Below, in pieces: positions 22,190-30,066 of a stretch of DNA of 35,942 nucleotides. Both the position numbers and the translations under genes were made by a program. The DNA lies in contig JAFRJB010000120.1 of the NCBI GenBank assembly GCA_017432485.1, positions 1-35,942 of the forward strand. Direction: 5' to 3'. The DNA comes from Clostridia bacterium. GTDB taxonomy: Bacteria; Bacillota; Clostridia; Oscillospirales; Acutalibacteraceae. The notes under the pieces were generated by a model. It was not told where the DNA came from. It ran no database searches and saw only the letters and a program-made list of their open reading frames with translations. Each line of letters begins with the position of its first letter. The first letter of the stretch is position 1.

Positions 22190-23527
22190 TCAATACCCGT
22201 ATTTTTTGCGCTGTGTGACAAAGAAAGTGATGCTCACCGCCAGCGCTGCCAGTTCCGCCACATCGTTGGCAAACCAAACACCGTCTACCCCCATTAGCAG
22301 CGGCAGGGTGAAAATGGCAATGAGTTGAAAGAGCAGCGTGCGGCTAAAAGAAATGGCGGCGGAAACGCGGCCGTTATTAAGCGCCGTAAAGAAGGCGGAA
22401 GCGAAAATGTTAAAGCCGCAGCACAAGAGCGATACCGAAAAAATCTTATACGCGCGGTGCGAAAGCGCAAGCAGCTCTGCATCATAGCCCACATACAGCT
22501 TGCAAATCGGGTAGGCGCCCAAAATCGCAAGCGCCGTCAGCACCACGCAGGTGGTACCGACAATGACCATACTTTTTTTGAAGAGGTTGTGCAGCTCGTT
22601 GCGGTTTTTGGCGCCGAGATTGTAGCCGAACAGCGGCGCACTGCCAATCGAGTAGCCGATAAAGATTGCCACAAAGATAAATGCGGTATACATCAGCACC
22701 CCGAAGGCGGCAACGCCTTTTTCGCCTGCCAATTTCATCAGCTGAAAATTGTAGAGCATATTGACCAGGGGGAAGGAGATGTTGGTCACAAATTCCGAAG
22801 CGCCGTTGGTGCAGGCTTTGAGGACGGCGCGCCCGTCCCAATGCGTTTTGCCAAGGCGTAACAGGCTTTTGTTGGGCGCAAGAAAGTAAACCATCGGCAC
22901 AAAACCGCCCACACATTGGCTGAGCATTGTCGCAAGCCCGGCGCCCTCCACGCCCCAGCCGAAAACGCCCATAAAGAGCGCATCGAGCACCATATTGGTC
23001 ACACCTGCCGCGAGGGTAATATAAAACCCCATTTTGGGGCGCTCGGCAGTGACGGAAAAACTCTGAAACGCCGACTGCAGGGCAAAGGGGATTAACCCTG
23101 CCATGACATATTTGCCGTAAACCACACAGTGCGGCAGCATTTGTGCATCGGCACCAAGCAGGCGCGCCACCTGCTCCATGAACACAATGGAAACGACACT
23201 GAACACCGCGCCGTTGGCAACTAAGAGATAAATGAGCAGCGAGAAAATTTCGTTGGCTTTTTTGTGATTGCCTTCGCCGAGTGTTTTGGAAACGAGCGCC
23301 GTGCCGCCGGCGCCGATCATAAAGCCCACCGCATCGAAAATCATGATAAAAGGCATGATTAAATTGACCGCGGCAAAAGGCGTGGCGCCGACAAAGTTGG
23401 AAATAAAAAAGCCGTCTACAATATAGTAAATGGAGGTAAAAAGCATCATCGCCACACTCGGCACAGTGAAGCGCAACAGTTTTTTATAACTAAAATGTTC
23501 GGAAAGCGTAATGCTTGCTTGCGGCAT
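22190..23527 (-). CDS. MATE-family multidrug/organic cation efflux transporter
   Basis: This 445-residue, 12-helix inner-membrane antiporter exports cationic compounds in exchange for Na+ or H+. It matches the family in length and by the N-terminal FTVPSVAMMLFTSIYYIVDGFFISNFVG, the conserved GTALVSKTLGEG loop and QSFSVTAERPKMGFYITLAAGVTNMVLDALFM. The two-fold MatE repeat is visible, with the second half starting near 230. AAAGGAG precedes the ATG. The gene sits alone between the two giant surface-protein genes and is divergent from the second one. Substrate is unknown. Confidence 0.94.
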   Translation of the reverse strand: MPQASITLSEHFSYKKLLRFTVPSVAMMLFTSIYYIVDGFFISNFVGATPFAAVNLIMPFIMIFDAVGFMIGAGGTALVSKTLGEGNHKKANEIFSLLIYLLVANGAVFSVVSIVFMEQVARLLGADAQMLPHCVVYGKYVMAGLIPFALQSAFQSFSVTAERPKMGFYITLAAGVTNMVLDALFMGVFGWGVEGAGLATMLSQCVGGFVPMVYFLAPNKSLLRLGKTHWDGRAVLKACTNGASEFVTNISFPLVNMLYNFQLMKLAGEKGVAAFGVLMYTAFIFVAIFIGYSIGSAPLFGYNLGAKNRNELHNLFKKSMVIVGTTCVVLTALAILGAYPICKLYVGYDAELLALSHRAYKIFSVSLLCCGFNIFASAFFTALNNGRVSAAISFSRTLLFQLIAIFTLPLLMGVDGVWFANDVAELAALAVSITFFVTQRKKYGY

Positions 23528-23563
23528 AAATGCCTTTCTCCTTTTTAAGCAGACTACCTATTT

Positions 23564-23592
23564 AGTATAAATAATCTGCCTGCCGCTGTCAA
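23564..23592 (-). promoter_or_regulatory. MATE promoter
   Basis: On the minus strand, TTGACA (23587-23592) and TATACT (23564-23569) are separated by 17 bp. Confidence 0.75.
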
Positions 23593-23596
23593 TTAC

Positions 23597-23625
23597 TTGA
23601 CTTCATAGTATAAAAATGATAATCT
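23597..23625 (+). promoter_or_regulatory. Promoter of the nine-repeat secreted protein
   Basis: TTGACT (23597-23602) and TAATCT (23620-23625) are separated by 17 bp. Its -35 is only 4 bp from that of the divergent MATE promoter. Confidence 0.65.
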
Positions 23626-23664
23626 TTAAATATAAGAAATACTCACATTGAGGAGTGAACCGTG

Positions 23665-26600
23665 ATGAAAAAAGTTCTCGCATTAGTTTTAAGCGTCGTA
23701 TTGCTGTGCAGCGTGTTGCCGCTGCAGGTATTTGCGCGCGAAATAAAATATTTTGAGTTCTTACCCAAAATAACAAAATATTTAGAACATACGGGTGGGC
23801 ACTATAACGAAGATAATCCCGATGAATATATCTACGACATTCGCTTTGTGCCGGGAGATATTGTGCGCATTACCGCTTTTGATAACAATGATACCGATTA
23901 CACCTGTGTGCGTAACGGGCAAACGGGTGAACTGGAGTTTCGCGCCGAAAACGGCGATGTTATTACGATTGATGAATTGCATATAACTTCCGCTCAGGAT
24001 GACGGCGATAGATGGTTTTATATGGATGGCGAGGATAATCATCACGAGTATACCGTTGAACTGGAAGGGGAAGAAGCAACCGCGAGCTTAGAAATTGTGA
24101 AAAACGCGGTAAATTCTATCTCTTTTATGCCAAGTGAGCAACGGCACTATCGGTTTGAAACCGACGGTGAGTGGAAAACCGACGGGCAGGGGCAACCTTA
24201 CTTTCACTATGCGCTGCAATATGTCTGCGCAGGGGATATGCTAATCGTCGTGAAAGAAGGAGTGGATTATTATTATGAAGCCGTTTGGAGCGAACAAGAG
24301 CAGCAGTTTTATTTTCGCGATGAAGCCGGTACCGACCGAATTGATATCGGTCCGGTCGGCATAGAGTTTACGGATGACCAGGCAGAGAACCCCTTTACCG
24401 TCGGTGACGATAATGCGTACACCGTACACTATGCGGGCTACAGCTGTGAGGTTTCGGTAACGGTCGACACACCGGATATAACGCTTTCCTACACCCCGAA
24501 AAAGCCGATAGTGGTGTATTTAAATACCGACGGGCAGTGGGAAACCGATGCCGGCGGCGATGCTTATTTCCGCTACTTCGGCGCCACGAAAACACAGGAT
24601 GGCGATGTGCTCACCGTTACCGATAATGAGGGTGAGAGCACCGACTATGTCGCACGCTGGAATACGCAGCGGGACTGCCGCGAGTTTGTGAGCGCCGGCG
24701 GCGATATCATTGACGGCGGCGATGTGCGTTTTATCGATGAACAGTACCAAACCCACTACAATGTAGGCAGTGATAATTACTTCTATGTCGAGTATGCCGG
24801 CAAGAGAGCCGCTGTGCAGGTCACGGTGGCGGAGAACCCGGTCAGCGCCGTGGTGTTCACCCCCGCGCAGGAAAAAGTGATATATGAAAACACCGGCGGC
24901 AACTGGGAAACTGATTCCCAGGGGCAGCAGTGGTATAACTACGGCATTCCCGGCTTTGAGGAAGGCGATGTGCTCGATGTCACCTTTACCGACAGCGGCG
25001 AAACCGTGCGCTACACCTATACGATTGATGTGCAAACCCACGACTCTTATTTTGCCGACAGTCAGGGAAATCCTCTCGAACATGAGGATGACATCAGTCT
25101 TTCCCGCACCGGGCGCTGGAGCTTGGGTGATGAAAACACCTACCGCGTGGTCTACTTTGAAGTGGAAAGTAACCCGATTACCGTTTCTATTATTAAGAGC
25201 CCGCTGCAGGCAGTGGAATATATTCCCGCACAGGCAAAGGTTTGCTACTATGAAGTCGACGGTGAATGGGAAACCGACTATGCGGGGCAGGATTTCTTCC
25301 GCTATGAGTATACACAAATTGAGCGCGGCGATATTTTGCGCGTGACCGATGGCGAGGGTGTCACCACCGATTATGTGGCGCAGTGGGATGAAAATACCTA
25401 TGATTACTATTTCGAATCGGCAGCCGGCGATGTCATTGATGAAGATGAACTCGATATCTTTGATGAGCAGTACCGTGAACATTTTACACTTGGCGACGAG
25501 AATTATTACTTTGTCGAGTATATGGGTAAGCAGGCGGCGGTGCCGGTGAGTGTGGTCGCAAGTCCGCTGGCGGCGATTTCCTATGTGCCGCAGCAGTCGA
25601 TTGTTCTCTACGAGGGGATGGACGGCTACTGGACAACCGACGACCTCGGCAACCCCTATTTCTACTATTTCTACCAAAGAATTCGCAGCGGCGATACGCT
25701 CATTGTTACTTACCCCGATGATACGACCAAAACCTTTACCGCGCAGTGGGATTACATGCAAGAGAAATATTATTTCACCTGCGGGGAGGAAACGATTGAT
25801 GAAGACGACCTGCAGTTTACCGACAGGCAGTACAATACCCCCTTTACTTTGGGCGGCGAAAATGAATTCTATGTCACTTACCTCGGGCAGGTTTGCAGCA
25901 TACCGGTGACAGTGGCAGCCAACCCGGTCAAGGCGGTGGAATATATCCCTGCTTTGCAGACAACCTATGTCGAAAACACCCATGGCTATTGGACTACCGA
26001 CAGCAGCGGGCAGCCTTACTTTGAATACGACATCCCGGGCAACAGCACTGGTGATATCATCAGAGTGACCGCGGCGGATGATACGGTCACGACCTACACC
26101 TTCCGCTACGATGAAGCAAGCGGCTACACCTGGTACTTCGATGAAGCCGGCAATGAGTTGAACAGCGAAGAATTCTATGTCGAGCACGACCGCAATGTGC
26201 ACTGGGCAGTCGGCGGGCAAAATGAATATTGGGTCAGCTACTATGGGGTTGAGTCCAATCACATCGGTGTCACCATCACCGAAAACCCGGTCAAATCCAT
26301 TGCGTATACGCCGGTGAAGGCACCCGTATACTTTGAAAACAGCAACGGCTATTGGAACGAATACGGGCAATTCTATTGGTACGAATTGCCGCCCATGCGC
26401 CCGGGCGATGTGTTGACCATTACCGACAACAACGATGTGGAGACTGCCTACACCCTCAAACAAGACGAAAATGAGAACAGGTACTTCGAAAGTGCCGCCG
26501 GCGACAGAATTGATGCCGACGAAGTATATTTTTCTGAAAAACAATACGAAACGCCCTGGGTTCTCGGCAGCGAAAATGCCTATACCGTGGAGTATTGCGG

Positions 26601-27702
26601 TGTGAGCACCACGCTCTATGTGACCATTACGGAGAACCCGGTCAAAGGCATTGCCTTTGTGCCGGCAAAGCCCGTCGCGATCGATGAGTGCACCGGCGGC
26701 AGGTGGATTGAGCAGGAACACATGTATTTCTACTCCCCGCCGATTTTTACAGGAGACAAACTGGTTGTCACTTATACCGATAACGAAGAGGTTACCTATG
26801 TATTTGATGCGGATGCCATGACTTTGAAAGCGGCGGACGGCAGAGAGATTGATGTGGAAGATGTAGATATTTACAGTATGCAAAACTTCCGCCCCTGGGT
26901 ACCCGGCGGCGACAACAGCTTTACAATCGAATACGCAGGATTCAGACAAGATGTTGCAGTGGGCATCAACGCGCGCTGCACGGTGAATGTGGTCGAACCG
27001 ACCTGTACCGAATGGGGTTACACCGAACACACCGACCCCGATACCGGTAAGAGTTACCGCAGCGATTATGTCAGCGCACGCGGGCATGATTTCTCGCTGA
27101 TGGTTGCAAATGCGCACACGCAGCGCAGCGGCGCAGACAGTGCGGATGGCGTGACCTATTATTATACCTGCGCGCGTTGCGGTGCTTTGAGCAGTGAAGA
27201 AGACTTTTGGTTCCGCGCGAATACCGGCGCGCTTTGCGGCTGTCTGAATGATGATAACCTGTATCACCGGGTGACAGCTACATTGTATCAGGGTGATACG
27301 CAGGTCGACACTTGCGAGGTGGATTATTATGACGGCACATTCCGCTTTGACAACCTCGATGCGGGCACCTACAGGCTGGTACTTACGAGCAGCGCCAGCC
27401 CGACCATTACCGTAACCGATATCACGGTGGCGGCAAACAGTGTGGTTAATCTCAATGAGAGCGAAAATCCGCTGCTCAGCGACCTATGCATAGCAGTCGG
27501 TGATGTCAATGGCGATGGCATCATTGACTTTGCTGATGCAAGCGAACTGCTGGCAAACAATATTTACGGTTGCTCTTCGAGCAGTGAGCTGTATGAAGAA
27601 CGGTTTGACTTAAATCATGACTATATCATCAATGTGCAGGATATCGGCGTGTTGCTCCAAGAGGACAACTACGGCGCCGGAGAACAAGTAATAGAATATT
27701 AA
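23665..27702 (+). CDS. Giant secreted protein with nine ~121-residue repeats and a dockerin
   Basis: This 1345-residue protein has a signal peptide (about 1-25, ending VFA). Nine tandem units of about 121 residues follow, starting near nt 23746, 24103, 24466, 24834, 25198, 25561, 25921, 26285 and 26635. Consensus features are NPVxAVxYxPA, GYWTTDxxGxPYFxY, GDxLxVT, a Tyr-rich middle, FTLGxxNxYxVxYxG and VxVTV. I do not recognise this unit. A Cys-rich module follows (PTCT at 1112, GHDF at 1140, CARCG), then a small beta domain (about 1205-1265) and a dockerin (1279-1335; DVNGDGIIDFADAS, DLNHDYIINVQDIG). AGGAG is 9 bases from the ATG at 23665; a GTG at 23662 is also possible. The long repeat array looks like a cell-surface spacer or adhesin stalk. 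The function is not known. Confidence 0.9.
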   Translation: MKKVLALVLSVVLLCSVLPLQVFAREIKYFEFLPKITKYLEHTGGHYNEDNPDEYIYDIRFVPGDIVRITAFDNNDTDYTCVRNGQTGELEFRAENGDVITIDELHITSAQDDGDRWFYMDGEDNHHEYTVELEGEEATASLEIVKNAVNSISFMPSEQRHYRFETDGEWKTDGQGQPYFHYALQYVCAGDMLIVVKEGVDYYYEAVWSEQEQQFYFRDEAGTDRIDIGPVGIEFTDDQAENPFTVGDDNAYTVHYAGYSCEVSVTVDTPDITLSYTPKKPIVVYLNTDGQWETDAGGDAYFRYFGATKTQDGDVLTVTDNEGESTDYVARWNTQRDCREFVSAGGDIIDGGDVRFIDEQYQTHYNVGSDNYFYVEYAGKRAAVQVTVAENPVSAVVFTPAQEKVIYENTGGNWETDSQGQQWYNYGIPGFEEGDVLDVTFTDSGETVRYTYTIDVQTHDSYFADSQGNPLEHEDDISLSRTGRWSLGDENTYRVVYFEVESNPITVSIIKSPLQAVEYIPAQAKVCYYEVDGEWETDYAGQDFFRYEYTQIERGDILRVTDGEGVTTDYVAQWDENTYDYYFESAAGDVIDEDELDIFDEQYREHFTLGDENYYFVEYMGKQAAVPVSVVASPLAAISYVPQQSIVLYEGMDGYWTTDDLGNPYFYYFYQRIRSGDTLIVTYPDDTTKTFTAQWDYMQEKYYFTCGEETIDEDDLQFTDRQYNTPFTLGGENEFYVTYLGQVCSIPVTVAANPVKAVEYIPALQTTYVENTHGYWTTDSSGQPYFEYDIPGNSTGDIIRVTAADDTVTTYTFRYDEASGYTWYFDEAGNELNSEEFYVEHDRNVHWAVGGQNEYWVSYYGVESNHIGVTITENPVKSIAYTPVKAPVYFENSNGYWNEYGQFYWYELPPMRPGDVLTITDNNDVETAYTLKQDENENRYFESAAGDRIDADEVYFSEKQYETPWVLGSENAYTVEYCGVSTTLYVTITENPVKGIAFVPAKPVAIDECTGGRWIEQEHMYFYSPPIFTGDKLVVTYTDNEEVTYVFDADAMTLKAADGREIDVEDVDIYSMQNFRPWVPGGDNSFTIEYAGFRQDVAVGINARCTVNVVEPTCTEWGYTEHTDPDTGKSYRSDYVSARGHDFSLMVANAHTQRSGADSADGVTYYYTCARCGALSSEEDFWFRANTGALCGCLNDDNLYHRVTATLYQGDTQVDTCEVDYYDGTFRFDNLDAGTYRLVLTSSASPTITVTDITVAANSVVNLNESENPLLSDLCIAVGDVNGDGIIDFADASELLANNIYGCSSSSELYEERFDLNHDYIINVQDIGVLLQEDNYGAGEQVIEY
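23746..26970 (+). repeat. Nine-fold ~363-bp coding repeat
   Basis: Unit starts are spaced by roughly 350-368 bp. DNA identity between units is low by eye while the protein pattern is kept, so these are old diverged repeats rather than recent duplications. Confidence 0.8.
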
Positions 27703-27703
27703 A

Positions 27704-27737
27704 AAGCAGGCTGTTGGTCAAACCAACAGCCCTTTTT
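27704..27737 (+). terminator. Terminator of the nine-repeat protein gene
   Basis: GGCTGTTGG (27709-27717) and CCAACAGCC (27723-27731) form a 9-bp stem, followed by CTTTTT. Confidence 0.88.
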
Positions 27738-27740
27738 AAT

Positions 27741-27796
27741 AGTGTTCAGTGTTCAGCGTTCAGTGTTCAGTAGTGCCGCGCTGCGGCACTTTTTTT
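27741..27796. repeat. Heptamer array plus palindrome and T-run
   Basis: AGTGTTC, AGTGTTC, AGCGTTC and AGTGTTC (27741-27768) are followed by GTGCCGC-gct-GCGGCAC (27773-27789) and seven Ts, so the palindrome is also a competent plus-strand terminator. Confidence 0.8.
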
Positions 27797-28096
27797 GCGA
27801 GTTCGGTAAGCCCGACGGGAGTCGAACCCGAACAGGTTTCTATCGCCTGTTTTCTGCTAATACTTCGTTAAAACGCCTCGCAATGCGGCAGCATTCCTTC
27901 ACCGTTTTGCCTTGTCTTAACAAAAACCAGGCAGATATAAACTGCTCGCACCTCTCGGTTAGAATTTTTTGTGATAATTGTGCCGCAATTGAGGCAGTTT
28001 GGCTGGCGCCAATCAACGAGAATGCGGTAAAATTAGCCAAAAAGAGCAAGCGAGAGGCTGTTTGGGTTCGATTTCCGTCGGGCAAACCGAACCGCT
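27797..28096. mobile_element. MITE-like ~300-bp element with T-arm-like terminal inverted repeats
   Basis: The left end (27797-27835) and the reverse complement of the right end (28057-28096) match at roughly 31 of 39 positions. They share TTCGGT..GCCCGACGG and TCGAACCC.AACAG. The left end read on the minus strand (CGGG-TTCGACT-CCCG) is the shape of a tRNA T-arm, but no tRNA body is present. The interior has open frames on both strands (81 codons minus, 118 codons plus) without ribosome binding sites, so I do not call a gene. Confidence 0.5.
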
Positions 28097-28147
28097 AACG
28101 GAAAGCCGACAAACAAAAAAGAAAACAGCCTGCGAAAGCCGGAAATA

Positions 28148-28225
28148 TGTCATCTCGACCGTAGTGGAGAGATCTTTCGAAAAAGATAACAACCAAAAGA
28201 TTCCTCGGCTTCGCTCGGAATGACA
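28148..28225. repeat. Inverted dispersed repeat (GTCAT..CTCG / CGCTCGGAATGAC)
   Basis: TGTCATCTCGACCG..GAGAGATCTTT (28148-28177) faces AGATTCCTCGGCTTCGCTCG..GAATGACA (28198-28225) as an imperfect inverted repeat with about 20 bases between. The right half is the widespread intergenic repeat that, when wrongly translated, yields peptides like CHSERS. The minus-strand frame here reads exactly that. Confidence 0.75.
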
Positions 28226-28245
28226 GGAGAAACAAGAAAACACAG

Positions 28246-28277
28246 AAAAAAAAGCGAGTTCGGTAAACCGAACTCGC
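28246..28277 (-). terminator. Distal terminator of the DUF4358 lipoprotein gene
   Basis: GCGAGTTCGGT (28254-28264) and ACCGAACTCGC (28267-28277) form an 11-bp stem, followed on the minus strand by eight Ts. The stem sequence equals the outermost 11 bases of the MITE-like element (27797-27807), suggesting shared origin. Confidence 0.85.
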
Positions 28278-28282
28278 TATGC

Positions 28283-28317
28283 CTGAACATTGAAAACTGA
28301 ACACTGAAAACTGAAAA
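28283..28317. repeat. Heptamer array, CTGAACA/CTGAAAA type
   Basis: CTGAACA, TTGAAAA, CTGAACA, CTGAAAA and CTGAAAA are contiguous. The array lies between two terminators of the lipoprotein gene. Confidence 0.82.
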
Positions 28318-28318
28318 A

Positions 28319-28346
28319 TAAAGGGACTGCGCCTGCAGTCCTTTAT
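28319..28346 (-). terminator. Proximal terminator of the DUF4358 lipoprotein gene
   Basis: AAAGGACTGC and GCAGTCC(C)TTT pair on the minus strand, overlapping the stop codon and followed by ATTTTTC. Confidence 0.78.
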
Positions 28347-28879
28347 TTTTCATAGAACACATCATGCCAGCACTGTTCGCCGATTTGCTGCTGCTCTTTA
28401 TAAAAAGCGGTTTCTTCTGCCGAGCCTTCGCCGATGTTTTCACCGCCGTAGTCATCCCCGAGCATAAAGAAGCACACAAAGTCTCCTTCGGTGAGAATGA
28501 GCGCGGAGTCCACTTTCATGGTGTTGGAGTATTCCATCGTATTCTTTACAAACTCTTTTTTGGCTTCCTCTAAGCGCTCGGCGACCGCTTCGGCTTCACC
28601 CTTGTCGGCTTTGACCACCACAATGCGGTCACACCGCAAACCGATTTGCGGCATTTCGCCGTAGTAGTCCTCCATTTCGGAGATATTCAAATGAAACTCG
28701 TTGCCGAGCAATTCATCGGGAATGGCGACATTCGGCTCGTAAGAAGCGCCGTATGCCTTGCGAAAGGCCTCTACCACATCGCGGCAGCTCAGAGCCGAGA
28801 TATCGCGCTTTTTCGAGCAGGCGCTCAGCGAAAAGAGCAGGCACAGCGCGAGCAGTGCCGCTACTGTTTTTTTCAACAT
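28343..28879 (-). CDS. DUF4358 lipoprotein
   Basis: This 178-residue exported protein has a lipoprotein signal peptide with lipobox LSAC (Cys21 becomes the lipidated N-terminus). The rest matches the DUF4358 pattern: a ValValGluAla-type helix near 35-45, MEDYYG near 70-75, the conserved beta strand CDRIVVVKADKGEAEAVAERLEEAKKEF, and a C-terminal FVCFFMLGDD. DUF4358 proteins are common in gut Clostridia with unknown function. AAGGATT lies before the ATG, and a near-consensus promoter is upstream. Monocistronic. Confidence 0.82.
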   Translation of the reverse strand: MLKKTVAALLALCLLFSLSACSKKRDISALSCRDVVEAFRKAYGASYEPNVAIPDELLGNEFHLNISEMEDYYGEMPQIGLRCDRIVVVKADKGEAEAVAERLEEAKKEFVKNTMEYSNTMKVDSALILTEGDFVCFFMLGDDYGGENIGEGSAEETAFYKEQQQIGEQCWHDVFYEK

Positions 28880-28918
28880 AACAATAATCCTTCAGATTTT
28901 TAGTTTGAGAATTTGTTT

Positions 28919-28947
28919 ATTATAGCCCATTTTGGCGCCGTTTTCAA
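28919..28947 (-). promoter_or_regulatory. Promoter of the DUF4358 lipoprotein
   Basis: On the minus strand, TTGAAA (28942-28947) and TATAAT (28919-28924) are separated by 17 bp. Confidence 0.75.
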
Positions 28948-28984
28948 ATTTTTATAAAAATATTATATATTTTCAACAAATATC

Positions 28985-29013
28985 TTGAAAAATGTTCGTG
29001 AAAGGTATATAAT
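28985..29013 (+). promoter_or_regulatory. Promoter of the PHP-TSCPD operon
   Basis: TTGAAA (28985-28990) and TATAAT (29008-29013) are separated by 17 bp. A second TATAAT at 29066-29071 has a weak TTTGCC -35 and could be a downstream promoter. Confidence 0.72.
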
Positions 29014-29019
29014 CTAACT

Positions 29020-29176
29020 ATATTGGGCTTAATCTGCGGTTTTTTTGCCGATTTTTGCAAAAGAGTATAATTACTCACCGTTTGAAAGGCTTAAGCGATT
29101 GTTACAGAGGCAGAGGCTGCCTCGGGTGGGCGCATACCGGCGCCGCACCCGCGTTGGTTTTGAAAAGAGGGGAAAT
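29020..29176 (+). promoter_or_regulatory. Structured 5' leader of the PHP operon
   Basis: The leader is about 157 bases. Hairpins include GAGTA-taat-TACTC (29064-29077), GAGGCAG-agg-CTGCCTC (about 29107-29123) and a GC-rich CGGGTG...CACCCG stem (about 29122-29151) enclosing GCGC-atacc-gGCGC. No known riboswitch class was recognised. The frame is open through it, but I see no start signal, so I do not extend the gene into it. Confidence 0.4.
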
Positions 29177-30058
29177 ATGAAAGCAGATTTACATTGTCAC
29201 ACCATGCTCTCCGACGGCACACTCGGTATCGAGGAACTTATTCAGGTTGCCAAAAAGAGCGGTGTAGATACCATCGCCATCACCGACCACGATACCTTGG
29301 CGGGTACCGTCAGGGCGGCGATTATCGGCAAGCGCTTTAATATTAATGTCATTACCGGTGTGGAGCTCTCGTGTTGGGATGATGAGAGAAACCGCAAAGT
29401 GCACCTGTTGTGCTATATGCCCGACCACCCGGACAGGCTCGAGGGCTTGTGCATGCGCACTTCGCTTGCGCGCAAGAGAGCCGGCAAGCTGATGGTCATT
29501 AAAGCGACAGCCAAATACCCGATTACAGCGGAATTTATTGCCAAGTGCGCCCAGGGCAGCACCAATATTTACCGCCAGCATATTATGAAGGCGCTCAACT
29601 ACATCGGTTATGCCGACGGGATGTTCGGCGAAACCTACAACCAGCTCTTTAAAGAAAAGGGCGAAAAGAATATTGCCGTGCCGGTCAAGTACCCCGATGT
29701 TTTTGAAGTGCTCGAAGAAATTTTGAGCGCCGGCGGCATTGCGGTTTTGGCGCATCCGTTTTTGTATGACAGCATTGAGTTGCTCGATGAGCTGGTCGAA
29801 AAGGGCTTGTGCGGTGTCGAAGCGTGGCACCCGACTATGAGCGAAGAGCAGAGCGCGCAGATGGTCAAGTACGCCAAGAAACATAAGTTACTGGCAATCG
29901 GCGGTTCGGATTTCCACGGCTGCTTTGCTTCTCACAATTCCAAGCTCGGCGAAGTGACCACCCCCGAAGCCAATCTCAATGAATTCTTGAGCTACAAAGC
30001 GAAAGTCAAGCGCCAAAAGAAAAAGGCGGAAAAGGCGGCGGCGCAGGCTGCCGAGTAA
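29177..30058 (+). CDS. PHP-domain phosphoesterase
   Basis: This 293-residue metal-dependent phosphoesterase has the N-terminal PHP motif I DLHCHTMLSDG (His6, His8, Asp13) and motif II ITDHDTLAG. A His in VLAHPF (about 195) and the C-terminal GGSDFHG (about 243-249) complete the metal site. The order matches YciV/TrpH-type proteins that hydrolyse nucleoside 3',5'-bisphosphates or short RNA ends. The substrate here is not proven. The ATG at 29177 follows AGAGGGG. The C-terminus is a Lys/Ala-rich tail. The TSCPD gene starts 8 bases after it and is cotranscribed. Confidence 0.9.
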   Translation: MKADLHCHTMLSDGTLGIEELIQVAKKSGVDTIAITDHDTLAGTVRAAIIGKRFNINVITGVELSCWDDERNRKVHLLCYMPDHPDRLEGLCMRTSLARKRAGKLMVIKATAKYPITAEFIAKCAQGSTNIYRQHIMKALNYIGYADGMFGETYNQLFKEKGEKNIAVPVKYPDVFEVLEEILSAGGIAVLAHPFLYDSIELLDELVEKGLCGVEAWHPTMSEEQSAQMVKYAKKHKLLAIGGSDFHGCFASHNSKLGEVTTPEANLNEFLSYKAKVKRQKKKAEKAAAQAAE

Positions 30059-30066
30059 GGAGCAGT

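Noticed and set aside
24520..27267. A 915-codon open frame antisense to the nine-repeat protein
   Set aside because: It is the opposite strand of a repetitive gene with regular codon use. The translation is low in charged motifs and has no ribosome binding site, promoter or domain. The sense frame has a signal peptide and dockerin.
27797..27835. A real tRNA gene suggested by the T-arm-like sequence
   Set aside because: There is no acceptor 5' arm, D-arm or anticodon arm at the right distance on either strand.
27742..28098. A 118-codon frame across the repeat island (plus strand)
   Set aside because: It starts in a heptamer array and runs through the inverted-repeat ends. Peptides such as VWVRFPSG are typical of mistranslated tRNA T-arm sequence.
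3179..28317. CRISPR arrays suggested by short repeats
   Set aside because: Repeat units are 7 bp and contiguous, with no unique spacers and no cas genes.
29045..29176. N-terminal extension of the PHP protein
   Set aside because: The start would be a TTG without a ribosome binding site, and the extension is Arg-rich and unrelated to PHP domains. AGAGGGG precedes the ATG at 29177.
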